From Gonocerus acuteangulatus (Eukaryota; Arthropoda; Insecta; Hemiptera; Coreidae), in contig OX328132.1 of the NCBI GenBank assembly GCA_946811695.1, forward strand, positions 92,330,900 to 92,394,899: 64,000 nucleotides of DNA, given 5' to 3'. The position numbers were made by a program, and so were the translations under genes. This document shows, piece by piece, positions 36,735 to 47,370 of the stretch (position 1 is its first letter; each line of letters starts with the position of its first letter). The notes beneath the pieces are model-generated. The model was not told where the DNA came from. It made no database searches and was given only the letters and a program-made list of their open reading frames with translations.

Positions 36735-38364
36735 CTCATTACTTTTTTCTAAGTATTAATTAAAATTTAGTTGCCACATACCTACTGGCTTTTTTACTTC
36801 ATATAAAACCAGGGTCTTTGGATTCTGCATAAAGTTCTCCTTAATGCTTGATATTTGATACCAATAATCAACCACCATACATCTAATCACTAGACTAGAA
36901 AAGTTAGAAGCTTTTCCAGATGACAGTACTCTAGAGGTCAAGTTGATTGCTCCCCTAACTAAACTATTACACTGTAAAACACAGGAACCTCATCCCGAGG
37001 ATAAAGATCACCACAAGGAAAATGTAGAAGGCCTTCAAGAAAAAGAAAAGAACAAAGACGATAGATTTTGGGTTTGTGATCCTAAACTTTGTAATTTAGA
37101 TGACATTGAAAAACTTAGTATCTGCTTTCAAGTATATTATGCATTTAACCCTTACGACTTTATTTACAACATTTAAGAAAGGAGTCACACGTATTGTTAA
37201 GATGCATCGAAATGTTTCTTAAAACATCAAATATAGGTTCTCCTTACCAAGACGATTCATTTGATACCCCACATGATGGGTTTCAGAAGGAATGATGGCT
37301 TTCCGATGGAACAAAATGTACAAAACGTCATAGGTAATATGACTCTCCCGTATCAAGACCTACCTGCGTGCCAAGTTTGGTCAAAATAGGCCAAACGGTG
37401 TGAATTTGTGTAAGGAGCGAACATGCAGACAGACAGCTGAAAGACCTTTTTTACCTATCCTAGTGCATTCCCCGGACCAAGACCTACCTGTGTGCCAAGT
37501 TTGGTGAAAATCGGTCAAACGGTGTGAATTTGTGTCAGGAACAAACATTGAGACAGACAGCTGATAGACGATTTTGGCCTAGCCTATGACACTGCCCGGA
37601 TAAAGACCTACCTGTGTACCATGTTTGGTCAAAATCGGTCAAATGGTGTGGATTTGTATAAGGAATAAACAGTTAGGCAAACACCTGATAGACGATATTG
37701 AACTAGCCTATGATTCTCCCCGTATCAAGACCCATCTGTGTCCCAAGTTTGGTCAAAATCGATCAAACGGTTCGGATTTATATAAGGAACAAACATACAG
37801 ACAGACAGCTGGTGTACGATTTTTACCAAGCCTATATGCGCCTAAATGTTTCTTAAAACATCAAATATAGGTTCTTCATACCGAGACGATTCATTTGATA
37901 CCCCACATCATGGGTTTCGGACGAAATGATGGGTTTACGAAGGAAGTAAAAAACTGGCACGCCCCCGCCCCGGAAGCAGCGTCAAACACAACTTTTCAGG
38001 ATTTTTCGATTTTTTCCTTTAATAACACTTTAATATCTATCATCCTGCAAAATTTCAACTCTCTAGCATCATTGGAAGTGCCTAATAATTTTGATGAGTC
38101 AGTGAGTGAGTGAGTGAGTGAGTGAGTGAGTCCTATAAATCCCAATTTTCGATCGCTTATATCTCAGAAACTATTCGATGTAGAATTATGAAAATTTCCA
38201 GTTTTACTTACATCCAGTAGTGTAATACCTCTGTAAAATGTCATAACTTTATCTTTACCTGGTTGAAAGTTATGAGAGAGTAAAAATCGGCTCTAAGACC
38301 TCCTGTAATATACACACAGTATGCTTAGGCCGGAACTTGGCCTGGCGCACTACCGTGCGCCTAG
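35950..38364 (+). mobile_element. foldback-headed element, copy 1 (inside hAT-like element)
   Basis: From the left: a giant foldback (arms 35,949-36,323 and 36,361-36,734, loop ~37 nt), about 450 bp of unique sequence with a coding-like stretch, a ~135-bp direct repeat (37,196-37,330 and 37,850-37,950) flanking an array of ~122-bp units, a GAGT tetranucleotide run (38,099-38,130), and a right end with GGCGCACTACCGTGCGCC followed by CTAG. The left edge reads A|TCCC. The whole unit is repeated in reverse at 51,786-54,156. TC start, 3' hairpin and CTAG recall Helitrons, but the hairpin touches CTAG and the next base is A, so classification is open. Confidence 0.8.
36830..37176 (+). pseudogene. 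coding-like stretch in the foldback element
   Basis: The frame reads IHLITRLEKLEAFPDDSTLE, VKLIAPLTKLLHCKTQE ... DDRFWVCDPKLCN and ends at TAA (37,174-37,176). The other copy (52,990-53,280, minus) keeps nearly the same peptide. The helical leucine-rich start vaguely recalls Copia-type gag, but I cannot assign it. A captured gene or retroelement fragment is the simplest explanation. Confidence 0.4.
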
Positions 38365-38881
38365 ATATTACCGGATGAGCATAATTTCAAATGATATTAA
38401 CAAGGATCACAAACCACTTAAAATGGTTTTGAACTATTATAATAAACTATAAAGCCTGTTTTTGACACCTGATAAGTGTTTTTTTTTAACAGGTATAATT
38501 TCTTAAATTTAAATAATTCCTTAATAATTGAATAGGCTTCATTAAAACAATTTTTAAATTAATTAACCTTCTCCAGTGTAAAAGTAATCAAGACAATTCA
38601 TAGATATGCATAAATTTGTAAATACCCATAAATACCCGGACCGACTTTTAATTTTCTTTAAAATATTACTTGGTTAATATTAATGTTTATTTAGTTTTTA
38701 TAATCAAATGAGTTAGTTTTAGTCCTTCTTTGCACCAATAAATATTCAAAGAAGTTGTATTACGCCCAAAACTGAAGATACCCACTTTTTGGGTATTTAC
38801 CTTCCCTGTGGGTAAATCCCCGGGTAAATACCCAATTTATATCTACCTACCCACTGGGTATTTACCCACCCCACATCACTG

Positions 38882-38889
38882 ACTTTGAT
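38882..38889. repeat. 8-bp target-site duplication, right copy (ACTTTGAT)
   Basis: Pairs exactly with 35,450-35,457. Confidence 0.88.
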
Positions 38890-39161
38890 ACATTCAATAT
38901 TAATCAGCTTTTATAAGGTTTTTATATCGGAGTTATAAGTTTTTTATTTCATTATTTTAATTCAAACTAAAATATTATATGCCTTTACTAAAGATGTTTA
39001 AGAATAAATTATATGTAATCTCGATATTATGTCTTAATAAAAAATTATTGTTACAGGCTCAAACATTTATTCTAATCCTATATACAGGATATATGCCCAA
39101 TATGATTTGTTATGATTTTATATTTCCAGGTACTTCCCAATCTAATGATCAATAATGAGTT
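38890..39161. other. unassigned AT-rich spacer
   Basis: Nothing recognisable was seen. Confidence 0.5.
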
Positions 39162-39787
39162 CAGTAAAACCTCGATACCTCGGAGGCCCGGATAACCCGG
39201 ACCAGTTTTGAAAAGGAAATTATGTTGTTCAGTGTGGTAAATGAATGTTTTACTGAAATGCTATTCTCAGTACGTAAATTACGCGAGTTTTCCGAGCGTC
39301 ACAGTCGAAGTACAGTATCGTTTTTCTGTTTAGTTTGCTCGATGACCGCGATTTAGACGAAACGTAAAAACATTGTTGTGACTATAGGAAAAATGATGGA
39401 AGCATTGATAAGGGAAACCCGTTAAGAACATTGCTGCAGAGTTTGGATTAGGAGCATCGAACGTATCTGATTGGGGGAAAAAAACAGAAAACGCATTGAA
39501 GGCTGTCGTTTCAAGATGGTTTCTAAGGACAGTTTGTGTTGGTTATGATCCACGCAGAAGCAGTGCCAAACATTAGAAATTGATGGCCGAAACTTCTAAT
39601 GTCCTTGTAATGTTAAAGCGGATGCTACTGACTAGTTTGCAGCTATATTGAGTACAGTGCAAATGCATAGGCTATTACAGTACATACAGGTTATGTGTTT
39701 TAGATGGAAGTTTCCATAATAATTTTATTTCGTTTCGACTCGGATCGGCCCTGGTCCCAGTTGATCCGCGTAAGCGAGGTTTTACTG
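39162..39787 (+). mobile_element. pogo/Tigger-type element remnant
   Basis: The left end CAGTAAAACCTCGATACCTC and the inverted right end CAGTAAAACCTCGCTTACGC share 13 exact terminal bases, with weaker matching up to GGACC. The right end is followed by TA, the left by TT (probably a mutated TA). Inside, 39,418-39,573 encodes PVKNIAAEFGLGASNVSDWG, the helix-turn-helix of CENP-B/pogo-type transposases. The catalytic DDE domain is missing. Confidence 0.82.
39418..39573 (+). pseudogene. CENP-B-type DNA-binding fragment of pogo transposase
   Basis: Frame PVKNIAAEFGLGASNVSDWG then KKTENALKAVVSRWFL, ending in a stop. I-A-x-x-F-G-x-x-x-S-x-V-S-x-W is the recognition helix pattern of the N-terminal HTH of pogo/CENP-B proteins, which binds the element ends. 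The frame is broken upstream and only this domain survives. Confidence 0.7.
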
Positions 39788-39831
39788 TATTGATTGTTAT
39801 TATGAGTTTTGTATTTATAATTATCAATAAC

Positions 39832-39900
39832 TAGCTGTTACCCGGTGTGCAATGCTACACATGCTTCATATTAAATATTTGTAACCCAGCTTCCATGGTA
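39832..39900 (-). mobile_element. Helitron-like 3' end fragment
   Basis: On the minus strand: GTGTAGCATTGCACACCGGG then TAACAGCTAG followed by T. This is nearly identical to the right end of copy B at 27,040-27,073. How far the element body extends to the right is unclear. Confidence 0.55.
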
Positions 39901-40299
39901 CGCCTACTTTATATTATATATTTGAAAAAATGAATGATTATATTATATTTGTCCAAATAAGGTATACATATTACATTCATTTATTGTAAACAAATATTCG
40001 AACAAGGACACGGCCTTACTAATATTTGCGTAAGAATTTCTTAAGCGTCTTGATCTTGCTAAGTTAAGAGGAGAACTTTGGAGGCATATTCTATTCCAAA
40101 TTCATCAATTGGATAAACATTGGAAGTGCGTTAATTTCGATCCGCGCTTGAGTATCGCTCCGAACTCTGTCGTTGGGAGTTCATGAATTATTAGATAGAG
40201 GGAGCTTTAGCAAGTCCCTTTGACTGTACGAAACTTCGATGAAGTCAGCGATTGTTTGCAGAATGGAACAGTTTTGTTTTCCCGTTCTTTAGGGCTCTA
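39901..40299. other. unassigned spacer
   Basis: Nothing recognisable, though it may belong to the Helitron-like element to its left. Confidence 0.4.
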
Positions 40300-41350
40300 A
40301 CTTGTAACTTTTTTTACTTGTTTTACCATTTTATTTTTTAAGGGCTTAAATGCCTCCTTAACTAATCAAAAATGATATCGAAGTCTTTATGTACCGGAAC
40401 AGGTTTTAAATGTGCCAAAAATTAAATGACGAAAAAAAACGAGATTTTAGGCATCAGAAAACTGTCAGTATAAAACTTTAAGCGTAAATGCGCACTCTTC
40501 CTCCTCGACTCGAAAGCTATAACAAACATAAACCTCACTTACCTGTCTTGTTTTACTGGAAAGTTTATTTCACTGTTGAACAAAATTAAAAATAAACAAA
40601 AAATAAAGAACTGAGATTGTCAAAATTTATTTTTTATGGGCTTAAATCATTTCTTAACTAATAATAAATGATATCCAAGAGTTTTTATGTACCGGAACAG
40701 TTATTAAATGTGCCAAAAATTGGATTTTTAAACTCCCCGAACTGCCCCGAAACATATATAACATACATATATAAATAAAAACCATTTTTAAAAATCTTAA
40801 TTACAAGAAATTATATAAAAAAAAAAACAAATATAAAATAACTTTTCGGTACATTAAACTTTAAACTCGATGATCTCAAAACTATGTTTTTCAAGTCGGG
40901 CGATAAGCTATATATATAAATTAAAATATTATAATATATAAATTAAAATATATAAATTTTAACTGCAGATTCCTAATGATATTTACTAGTAAAGTACGTA
41001 GGGATTTTTTCCTTCATTGAACGATATTATGACCGATTTTCGACGGATGTTTTAATAGAAAATGAATTATTGTTCACCATTTTCGAAAAAAATAATATTT
41101 CTTAAAAATTCTTCGTACTTTACTAGACGTAACCATCTTCTTTCAGAATAATTTTACTTTTTGTTCTAGATTAAAAATTGCCGCCTGCAGACTGTCGTCA
41201 GTTAAAAAAAAAGGAGGTTTTCGTTCGTTAGACACAGCGCCACCATTTTGTTTTCGAAGAATTAAAACTTTCTTTTTGGTTACTTTAGCATGCCATATAT
41301 AATTTATGACCAAGGAATTGAAAATATTGATTTATTTGTTATCCATAAAT
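40300..41350 (+). repeat. dispersed repeat family R2, copy 1
   Basis: Aligns with 63,170-63,945: GGGCTTAAATCATTTCTTAA, AATGATATCCAAGAG, TTTAACTGCAG.TTCCTAATG, CGTACTTTACTAGA, AGATTAAAAATTGCC and CCTGCAGAC in the same order. The opening section (ATGGGCTTAAAT ... ACCGGAACAG) occurs twice within this copy, at about 40,330 and 40,630. Confidence 0.75.
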
Positions 41351-41447
41351 TGGAGAAAATTACTTTTATTACCCCTTAAACAGAGTTCGAAAAGCGCCAA
41401 TTGTTCTTTAAGAAGGTCTAAGCGGTAGGACACTCACAAGTGTGTGC

Positions 41448-41450
<3 letters not shown>

Positions 41451-41496
<46 letters not shown>
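41451..41496. repeat. (AT)n microsatellite
   Basis: Directly precedes the tandem duplication. Confidence 0.97.
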
Positions 41497-41498
<2 letters not shown>

Positions 41499-41529
41499 AA
41501 TAAATGTTTTATACCAATTTGTGAAAATT

Positions 41530-41620
<91 letters not shown>

Positions 41621-42332
41621 ACAACCCTCCCTCCCACTCTCTATCTATCTATTTGTCAACCTATCTATCTATGTATACATATAAATTATATGTGTGAGGC
41701 AAAAGATACTATAAAATCAATATTGTGGTTTTCAGAAGTCCTGTTACCGTTCTCGCTTCAGCGCAATACCTCTACCGCTATTAAAAACTCATATCTATTT
41801 ACGAAAGAAAGTTTCTAAAGTAAGGACGTTTTTTAAGTGCGGATGCTAGGATCAACTCGAGGGAGGTTTCTTGTGCGTCATGGAGCTCTTCCGTTTTTCC
41901 TCCAGTGCACCTGAATACAATCAGCTGGCCCCCGTCATGGAAGCAGAATGGCCACAATGGCAGACACTCGAGTTCAAGTCTTCTAAAGCTTGCCTGGGAG
42001 ACCTCATTTTCCATGCACGTTCCCCTCGATAATGGAAACTTCGAGAGGTGAATGGCTTTTGAAGATTCTTTCTTCACTAGGTTTTTTTTCTGTAGGGGCT
42101 GCTGGTTTGAAGTAGGCCAGGGTACGATCATTGCTATTTGTGTAATCCACCGGGGTGAATGTCAATGGCCATTATAAGGTCGTTGAAAAAGGAATAGTAA
42201 TAATAATAATAATAATATATACATTGAGTATTGATAAACTAAGTTCATTTAAAAACTTATTTTTTTTTAAGGAGCACCATATCGGTAAAAATTATATTAT
42301 TGGTACAGGAGTGAGAGTTAGTTATCAATGAG

Positions 42333-42397
<65 letters not shown>

Positions 42398-42413
42398 ACA
42401 TATATATATATAT
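41497..42413. repeat. recent tandem duplication, unit 1 (917 bp)
   Basis: Runs from CAAATAAATGTTTTATACCA through (TC)n (41,537-41,614), unique sequence and an (AT)n. Apart from the longer (TC)n it reads identically to unit 2, including a 110-codon minus-strand frame at 41,799-42,131. Confidence 0.95.
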
Positions 42414-42446
42414 CAAATAAATGTTTTATACCAATTTGTGAAAATT

Positions 42447-42491
<45 letters not shown>

Positions 42492-43203
42492 ACAACCCTC
42501 CCTCCCACTCTCTATCTATCTATTTGTCAACCTATCTATCTATGTATACATATAAATTATATGTGTGAGGCAAAAGATACTATAAAATCAATATTGTGGT
42601 TTTCAGAAGTCCTGTTACCGTTCTCGCTTCAGCGCAATACCTCTACCGCTATTAAAAACTCATATCTATTTACGAAAGAAAGTTTCTAAAGTAAGGACGT
42701 TTTTTAAGTGCGGATGCTAGGATCAACTCGAGGGAGGTTTCTTGTGCGTCATGGAGCTCTTCCGTTTTTCCTCCAGTGCACCTGAATACAATCAGCTGGC
42801 CCCCGTCATGGAAGCAGAATGGCCACAATGGCAGACACTCGAGTTCAAGTCTTCTAAAGCTTGCCTGGGAGACCTCATTTTCCATGCACGTTCCCCTCGA
42901 TAATGGAAACTTCGAGAGGTGAATGGCTTTTGAAGATTCTTTCTTCACTAGGTTTTTTTTCTGTAGGGGCTGCTGGTTTGAAGTAGGCCAGGGTACGATC
43001 ATTGCTATTTGTGTAATCCACCGGGGTGAATGTCAATGGCCATTATAAGGTCGTTGAAAAAGGAATAGTAATAATAATAATAATAATATATACATTGAGT
43101 ATTGATAAACTAAGTTCATTTAAAAACTTATTTTTTTTTAAGGAGCACCATATCGGTAAAAATTATATTATTGGTACAGGAGTGAGAGTTAGTTATCAAT
43201 GAG

Positions 43204-43262
<59 letters not shown>

Positions 43263-43280
43263 ACATATATATATATATAA
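42414..43280. repeat. recent tandem duplication, unit 2 (~867 bp)
   Basis: Same order as unit 1, with (TC)n shortened to about 17 units (42,453-42,486). It ends in (AT)n at 43,207-43,280. The minus-strand 110-codon frame (42,670-43,002) is identical to that of unit 1 and has no recognisable domain. Confidence 0.95.
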
Positions 43281-43810
43281 TATTTCATGAAATAATATTT
43301 TATATTTATACTTGGCATAGTGATGCAAAACCGCTTCTAATTCCAACTGGTTCTTGGAGCCGTCTAGAAAGCGGGCGAACTGCCTGGAATATGTAAATGA
43401 CCCCGAACACTTTGCGTTAGTCGCCACTCATTGACATTCAGTATAGATTAAAGAAAAGTTTTAATTAATTTCCCTTTCCAAAGTTTTACCTTAAGGGTAG
43501 GATGGGGGAAAAATTAAATTCAAACACCAATTAAAGGTAGTTTGGATACATAAGAACTGAAACTTTAAAAGTTTCCGATGTGAAGCCTTGTTCAAACAAA
43601 ATATCATTTTGCGGGAATTGGATGAACTAAACATATACATCGTCATTCCCTAAGTAATTAAACTTAATAATCTATTTTATTGCTACTTTATTTTTTATGA
43701 GACCAACAGATACAGTAAGTCGAAACATTAAAAACAAATTGAGTCATGCATTCATAACACACTGATATATCCGGTTCTAACAGTAAACGCAATGACAAAA
43801 GAATGAGAAG
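43281..43810. other. unassigned spacer
   Basis: Nothing recognisable was seen. Confidence 0.5.
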
Positions 43811-44116
43811 GGTAGTATTAGGAAGGACATAGAACGTAGTATTAGGAAGGACATAGAACATAGAATTAGAAAGGACTTTGACAGTGGTATTAGGAAGGAC
43901 ATTAAAGGTGATATTAGGAGAAATGTAGATGGTAGTATTAAGACGGATATAGAATCTGGTATTAGGAAGGATATTGAAAGCGATATTAGGAAGGACGTGG
44001 AAGATAGAATAAGAAAGGATGTAGAAATTAGTATTAGGAAGGATATTGAATGTGGTATTAGGAAGGATATTGAATGTGGTATTTGGAAGGACTTAGATGG
44101 TGTTAGAAGTGATTAA
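43811..44116 (+). repeat. 24-bp minisatellite with an open octapeptide frame
   Basis: About 13 tandem units built on AGTATTAGGAAGGACATAGA. The + strand is open from 43,796 to TAA at 44,114 and reads as octads of (S/G/D)-I-R-K-D-(I/V/F)-(E/D)-x. No ATG occurs in frame and no splice sites stand out, so it is listed as a minisatellite. Confidence 0.85.
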
Positions 44117-44980
44117 ACTGCCAAAAGAAATTATATAGAAGCGATGACCTCTAAGCACTCGACTCATAGGTGTGGAAGTCTCACAGAGGACGCCTTTATT
44201 CAGTTCGATTTATTATATTAATTGTCCACGATTTTGACCTGAAAACGACTTACCGAGATGGAATGGGCGTGTATTTATATTAAAAATGGTCTTATCGGCA
44301 GCGGGAGTTGCATAGAGAGTGCTTTATTGAAAAGCCAGCCTGTGGGTACAACGACTAAATTAATTTCGGCAGTGCTCTTTATTTTGAGTAAAACAATTCT
44401 TCAAATACCATTGTTAAAAATATTTATTTTTTAATAGATATATTCTATTTATATCTCCATAATCGTTCTTTCCTATGGGAACCGCGCTAAAATGCATATG
44501 GTGAGCAAACCTAATATCTATGGCACGTTAAACCTTACCTATACGACAATCCTGCATCAAACATAGTTGGAGCCTCTCAGAGTCGATCGCTCGTAGTCTA
44601 AGAATATTAAGGTGAATCGCCAGCAGTTCAAGTTTGAGCAGGCCTGCGTTAGATCTTCAGTACATTTATCCTGGGCTCTCTAAGAGCACTAATTGACGGA
44701 TGTTTGCCGATTAAATAAACAGAGAAAGGCTGTTGTAGAGTGTCAAGGATTTTCTTAGGTTTCCGGTTATTTCCCTAGGTGTTCAAAACATGTCACTTTT
44801 TTTTTCTTATAGAAAAAGAGAACACAATTGGTTAAGTAATCATTAATAAAAAAAACATTGAACGAATTTTACTCAGGCTGTCACCTTAAACTCAAAATTT
44901 ATATCTACAATATTAACATAAAACAGTCAAAAATTCCATCAATCAAAAATTATCAATAACGTTTTTCATTTCTGTTACAG
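44117..44980. other. sequence upstream of the sugar-transporter exon
   Basis: No second exon or promoter motif could be pinned down. The last ~20 bp form the pyrimidine-rich acceptor TTTTTCATTTCTGTTACAG. Confidence 0.5.
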
Positions 44981-45050
44981 ATGTACATCACGTCAAGCCT
45001 GGACACCAAGACCCGGGCGGTTCTCCGTCAATATGCTGCTTCAGCTGCGG
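44981..45050 (+). CDS. Tret1-like sugar transporter, 5' coding exon
   Basis: A 70-nt exon bounded by ...TCTGTTACAG and GTAAGTTTCA. It encodes MYITSSLDTKTRAVLRQYAA then SAA and ends one base into a codon. The acceptor at 54,449 restores the frame exactly (G|CG ACA ATC), giving ...RQYAASAAATIAVIMAGNSM. An R-Q-Y motif just before the first membrane helix is usual in insect Tret1-like porters. The ATG is the first codon after the acceptor, so either a 5' UTR exon lies upstream or the protein continues N-terminally; I could not find that exon. Confidence 0.78.
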
Positions 45051-45686
45051 GTAAGTTTCAAACTATAATTTTTTTTTCTTTTGGGGGGGGTGAGGTTGAC
45101 ACTACAAGTGTTATGTTTATTAAGTCTGAGGAGAGTCTTTCTCTCCGTGCCGCAGCTTCCATCCAAACTTTTCCTGTATCATCAGTGTTATTTTTGTTCT
45201 TTCCTCGAGGGATACAGAGATAGTGAGACTGAGAAGGGAGTTATTAGATTTTGTCACTAAAAGTATTGTGTTTTACGATATTACCTTGTTTTAAACTATA
45301 CAATTACTAACTTATTTGCGTAAAAATATTTGGTTAGAAGATAGGTTATTCATTGAGTGGATAAGAAAAGAATATTACAATTTCTCAAGGTGTACCACTT
45401 TAAACGTTGATTGTATGTATGTATTGTTCGAATTAAAATTACGCTATATCTGTATATATTTCCAGTAAATGAGCAGGAAAAATTAAGGATGATTTCCGAA
45501 TTGAAAATTTACTAAAACTATTTGAAAGGAACCGTTACAAATGGTAAACAAGAATAATATTAGAAATATTACTCCACTGTTTTTCTTTGAGCTTAATCTT
45601 TTTATTACCCTCCCTAAACCCAGTCATACAACTTCATTTCTAAATACCGTTAGAAATAATATATACAAATGGTTCCTTGAAAACCA

Positions 45687-45690
<4 letters not shown>

Positions 45691-45766
<76 letters not shown>

Positions 45767-45779
45767 TCTCTCTCTCTCA
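45691..45779. repeat. (TC)n microsatellite
   Basis: About 44 TC units with one CCC interruption, upstream of the LINE. Confidence 0.97.
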
Positions 45780-46101
45780 CTCTCTCTCACACTGCCCCAT
45801 CATCCTCCTTCAATCTCGTAATGTTTCTCCGAATAATATAATCCACTACTTTGCTATTATCGAGTTGAGTGCTAGCCTCCGACCAGGTAGGACGTTTCTA
45901 GTGCATTGTGTTGCTTGGGACCGGCTTCTCTAGAGGATTACTTTTAACAGGTAAAGAGGTTTGTATACACTTTCTGTGCGGTCTCTCCCCCTGGAAGGAA
46001 ATATCCTTGACTTTTACTTTTATGAGCCATTGTCGGCTCGGGCAGGTAATGAAGGACTGATCCCAAACAACCGCCCAAATAGTAAATAACTAGCGGAGAC
46101 A

Positions 46102-47223
46102 ATGCGATCTAAAGGAAATACTCCACGCACCTCTAAAAATTCACAAAAGGGACGAGCACGCTCATCTCTCCCTACTAATTCCGTAGAAACAATACCGGAA
46201 GACGTTTCAACGACGGAAACAGTTTCTGACACAGAGATGCCGCCTAATAAATCTCCCTCTCCACAACATGTTAAATCAGTTAACAAATCACCATTGTTCA
46301 CTCGTAACAAATTCTCAATCTTGCAAAAGTTAGATCCAGAAGATCCACCAGCTCCAAAGATTGCTCGACCTTCTCCAATTTTCATAAAAAATTTAAAAAA
46401 CTTTGAGGCTCTTTGTTCAGAGCTAAAAAATACTCTCGGCGGAAAACCGTTGCGTGAACAGATTGGACGAAACAAAAATATTGGCGAACGATTCCGACTC
46501 CTTTCGAGCTATCATTAAATATCTGGATAAATCGAAAGCACAGTACCACACGTACCAGCTAAAAGACCAGCGAGCCCTGAGAGTGGTTATTTGCGGTCTT
46601 CACCATTCTACACCCGTAGATGTTATCAAGGATGAGCTGTTGGTTTCACCGCGAGACAGGTCATCAATGTCGTCCAAAGCCGGAGGGGACCCGATGGAGT
46701 AGTAAAAGTTCCTCTTCCTTTGTTCTTCGTCGATCTCGAGCGAAGCAAAAACGTAGAAAAGGTCTACGAAATTCAGACACTTTTTTACACTCGGGTTAGA
46801 ATAGAAAAACCTTATCCCCGCAAAGATCTCATCCAATGCAAATCATGCCAATCGTATGGACATACGAAAAACTTTTGCAGATATGCACCGAAATGTGTCA
46901 AATGCGGAGAAGGACACAAGAGCGAAAACTGCAATAAAAGCAGATTTTCCCCAGCTGTGTGCGCACTGTGCCATCAGAACCACCCAGCTAACTACAAGGG
47001 ATGTGAGACATATAAACAGCTGAAGATGAAGTTGAACCCATCAAGAGGACACCCAGGAAAACAACTTGAACACCAGCCTCCACCACAAGAAACGCTTCCA
47101 TCCCGATATGTGGACAGAGATACCTCCTTCGCGAGAGCAACAGGAGGGCCCAAAGAAGACGAAACAACACATCCACGCCAAAATCTTGTCACTCATTCTT
47201 CCCTACCCACCGACATTACGTAA
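46102..47223 (+). pseudogene. LINE ORF1 (gag-like, PRE_C2HC and zinc knuckles)
   Basis: Three frame pieces. 46,102-46,518 is a basic, serine/proline-rich N-terminus (MRSKGNTPRTSKNSQKGRAR). 46,454-46,702 carries RALRVVICGLHHSTPVDVIK, matching the PRE_C2HC domain of Jockey gag proteins. 46,720-47,223 continues with VDLERSKNVEKVYEIQTLFY and three zinc knuckles: C-K-S-C-x4-H-x4-C, C-V-K-C-x3-H-x4-C and C-A-L-C-x3-H-x6-C. Such proteins package the LINE RNA. Shifts of frame near 46,500 and 46,670 inactivate it. Confidence 0.88.
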
Positions 47224-47370
47224 TCCCATCCCTCACATAACACAACCACCCTCTTCCACTGATCTCACATCGATACTAAATTATTTCATTTCCGAATTCC
47301 GATCCATTATAACTCCACTAGTAACCTTGTTGAACACAATAATTACAACACTTGTCCCAATCCTATCAAA

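Larger units (their letters stand above)
35458..38881. mobile_element. non-autonomous hAT-like element carrying a nested 2.4-kb element
   Basis: The left end CAGTGATGTGAAATACCCGG then GTATTTA is matched by the inverted right end CAGTGATGTGGGGTGGGTAA then ATACCCAGTGGG. It is bounded by the exact 8-bp duplication ACTTTGAT. CAGTG termini with an 8-bp duplication are characteristic of hAT elements. Sub-terminal AAATACCC / GGGTATTT motifs cluster at both ends, as expected for transposase binding. Without the insert at 35,950-38,364 the element would be about 1.0 kb, and it has no transposase frame. Confidence 0.88.

Noticed and set aside
35930..36763. Two near-identical ~85-codon frames on opposite strands
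   Set aside because: They are the two arms of one foldback read from opposite strands; no domain.
41799..42131. 110-codon minus-strand frame repeated identically at 42,670-43,002
   Set aside because: Identity follows from the recent duplication; no recognisable domain, splice context or codon pattern to support a gene.
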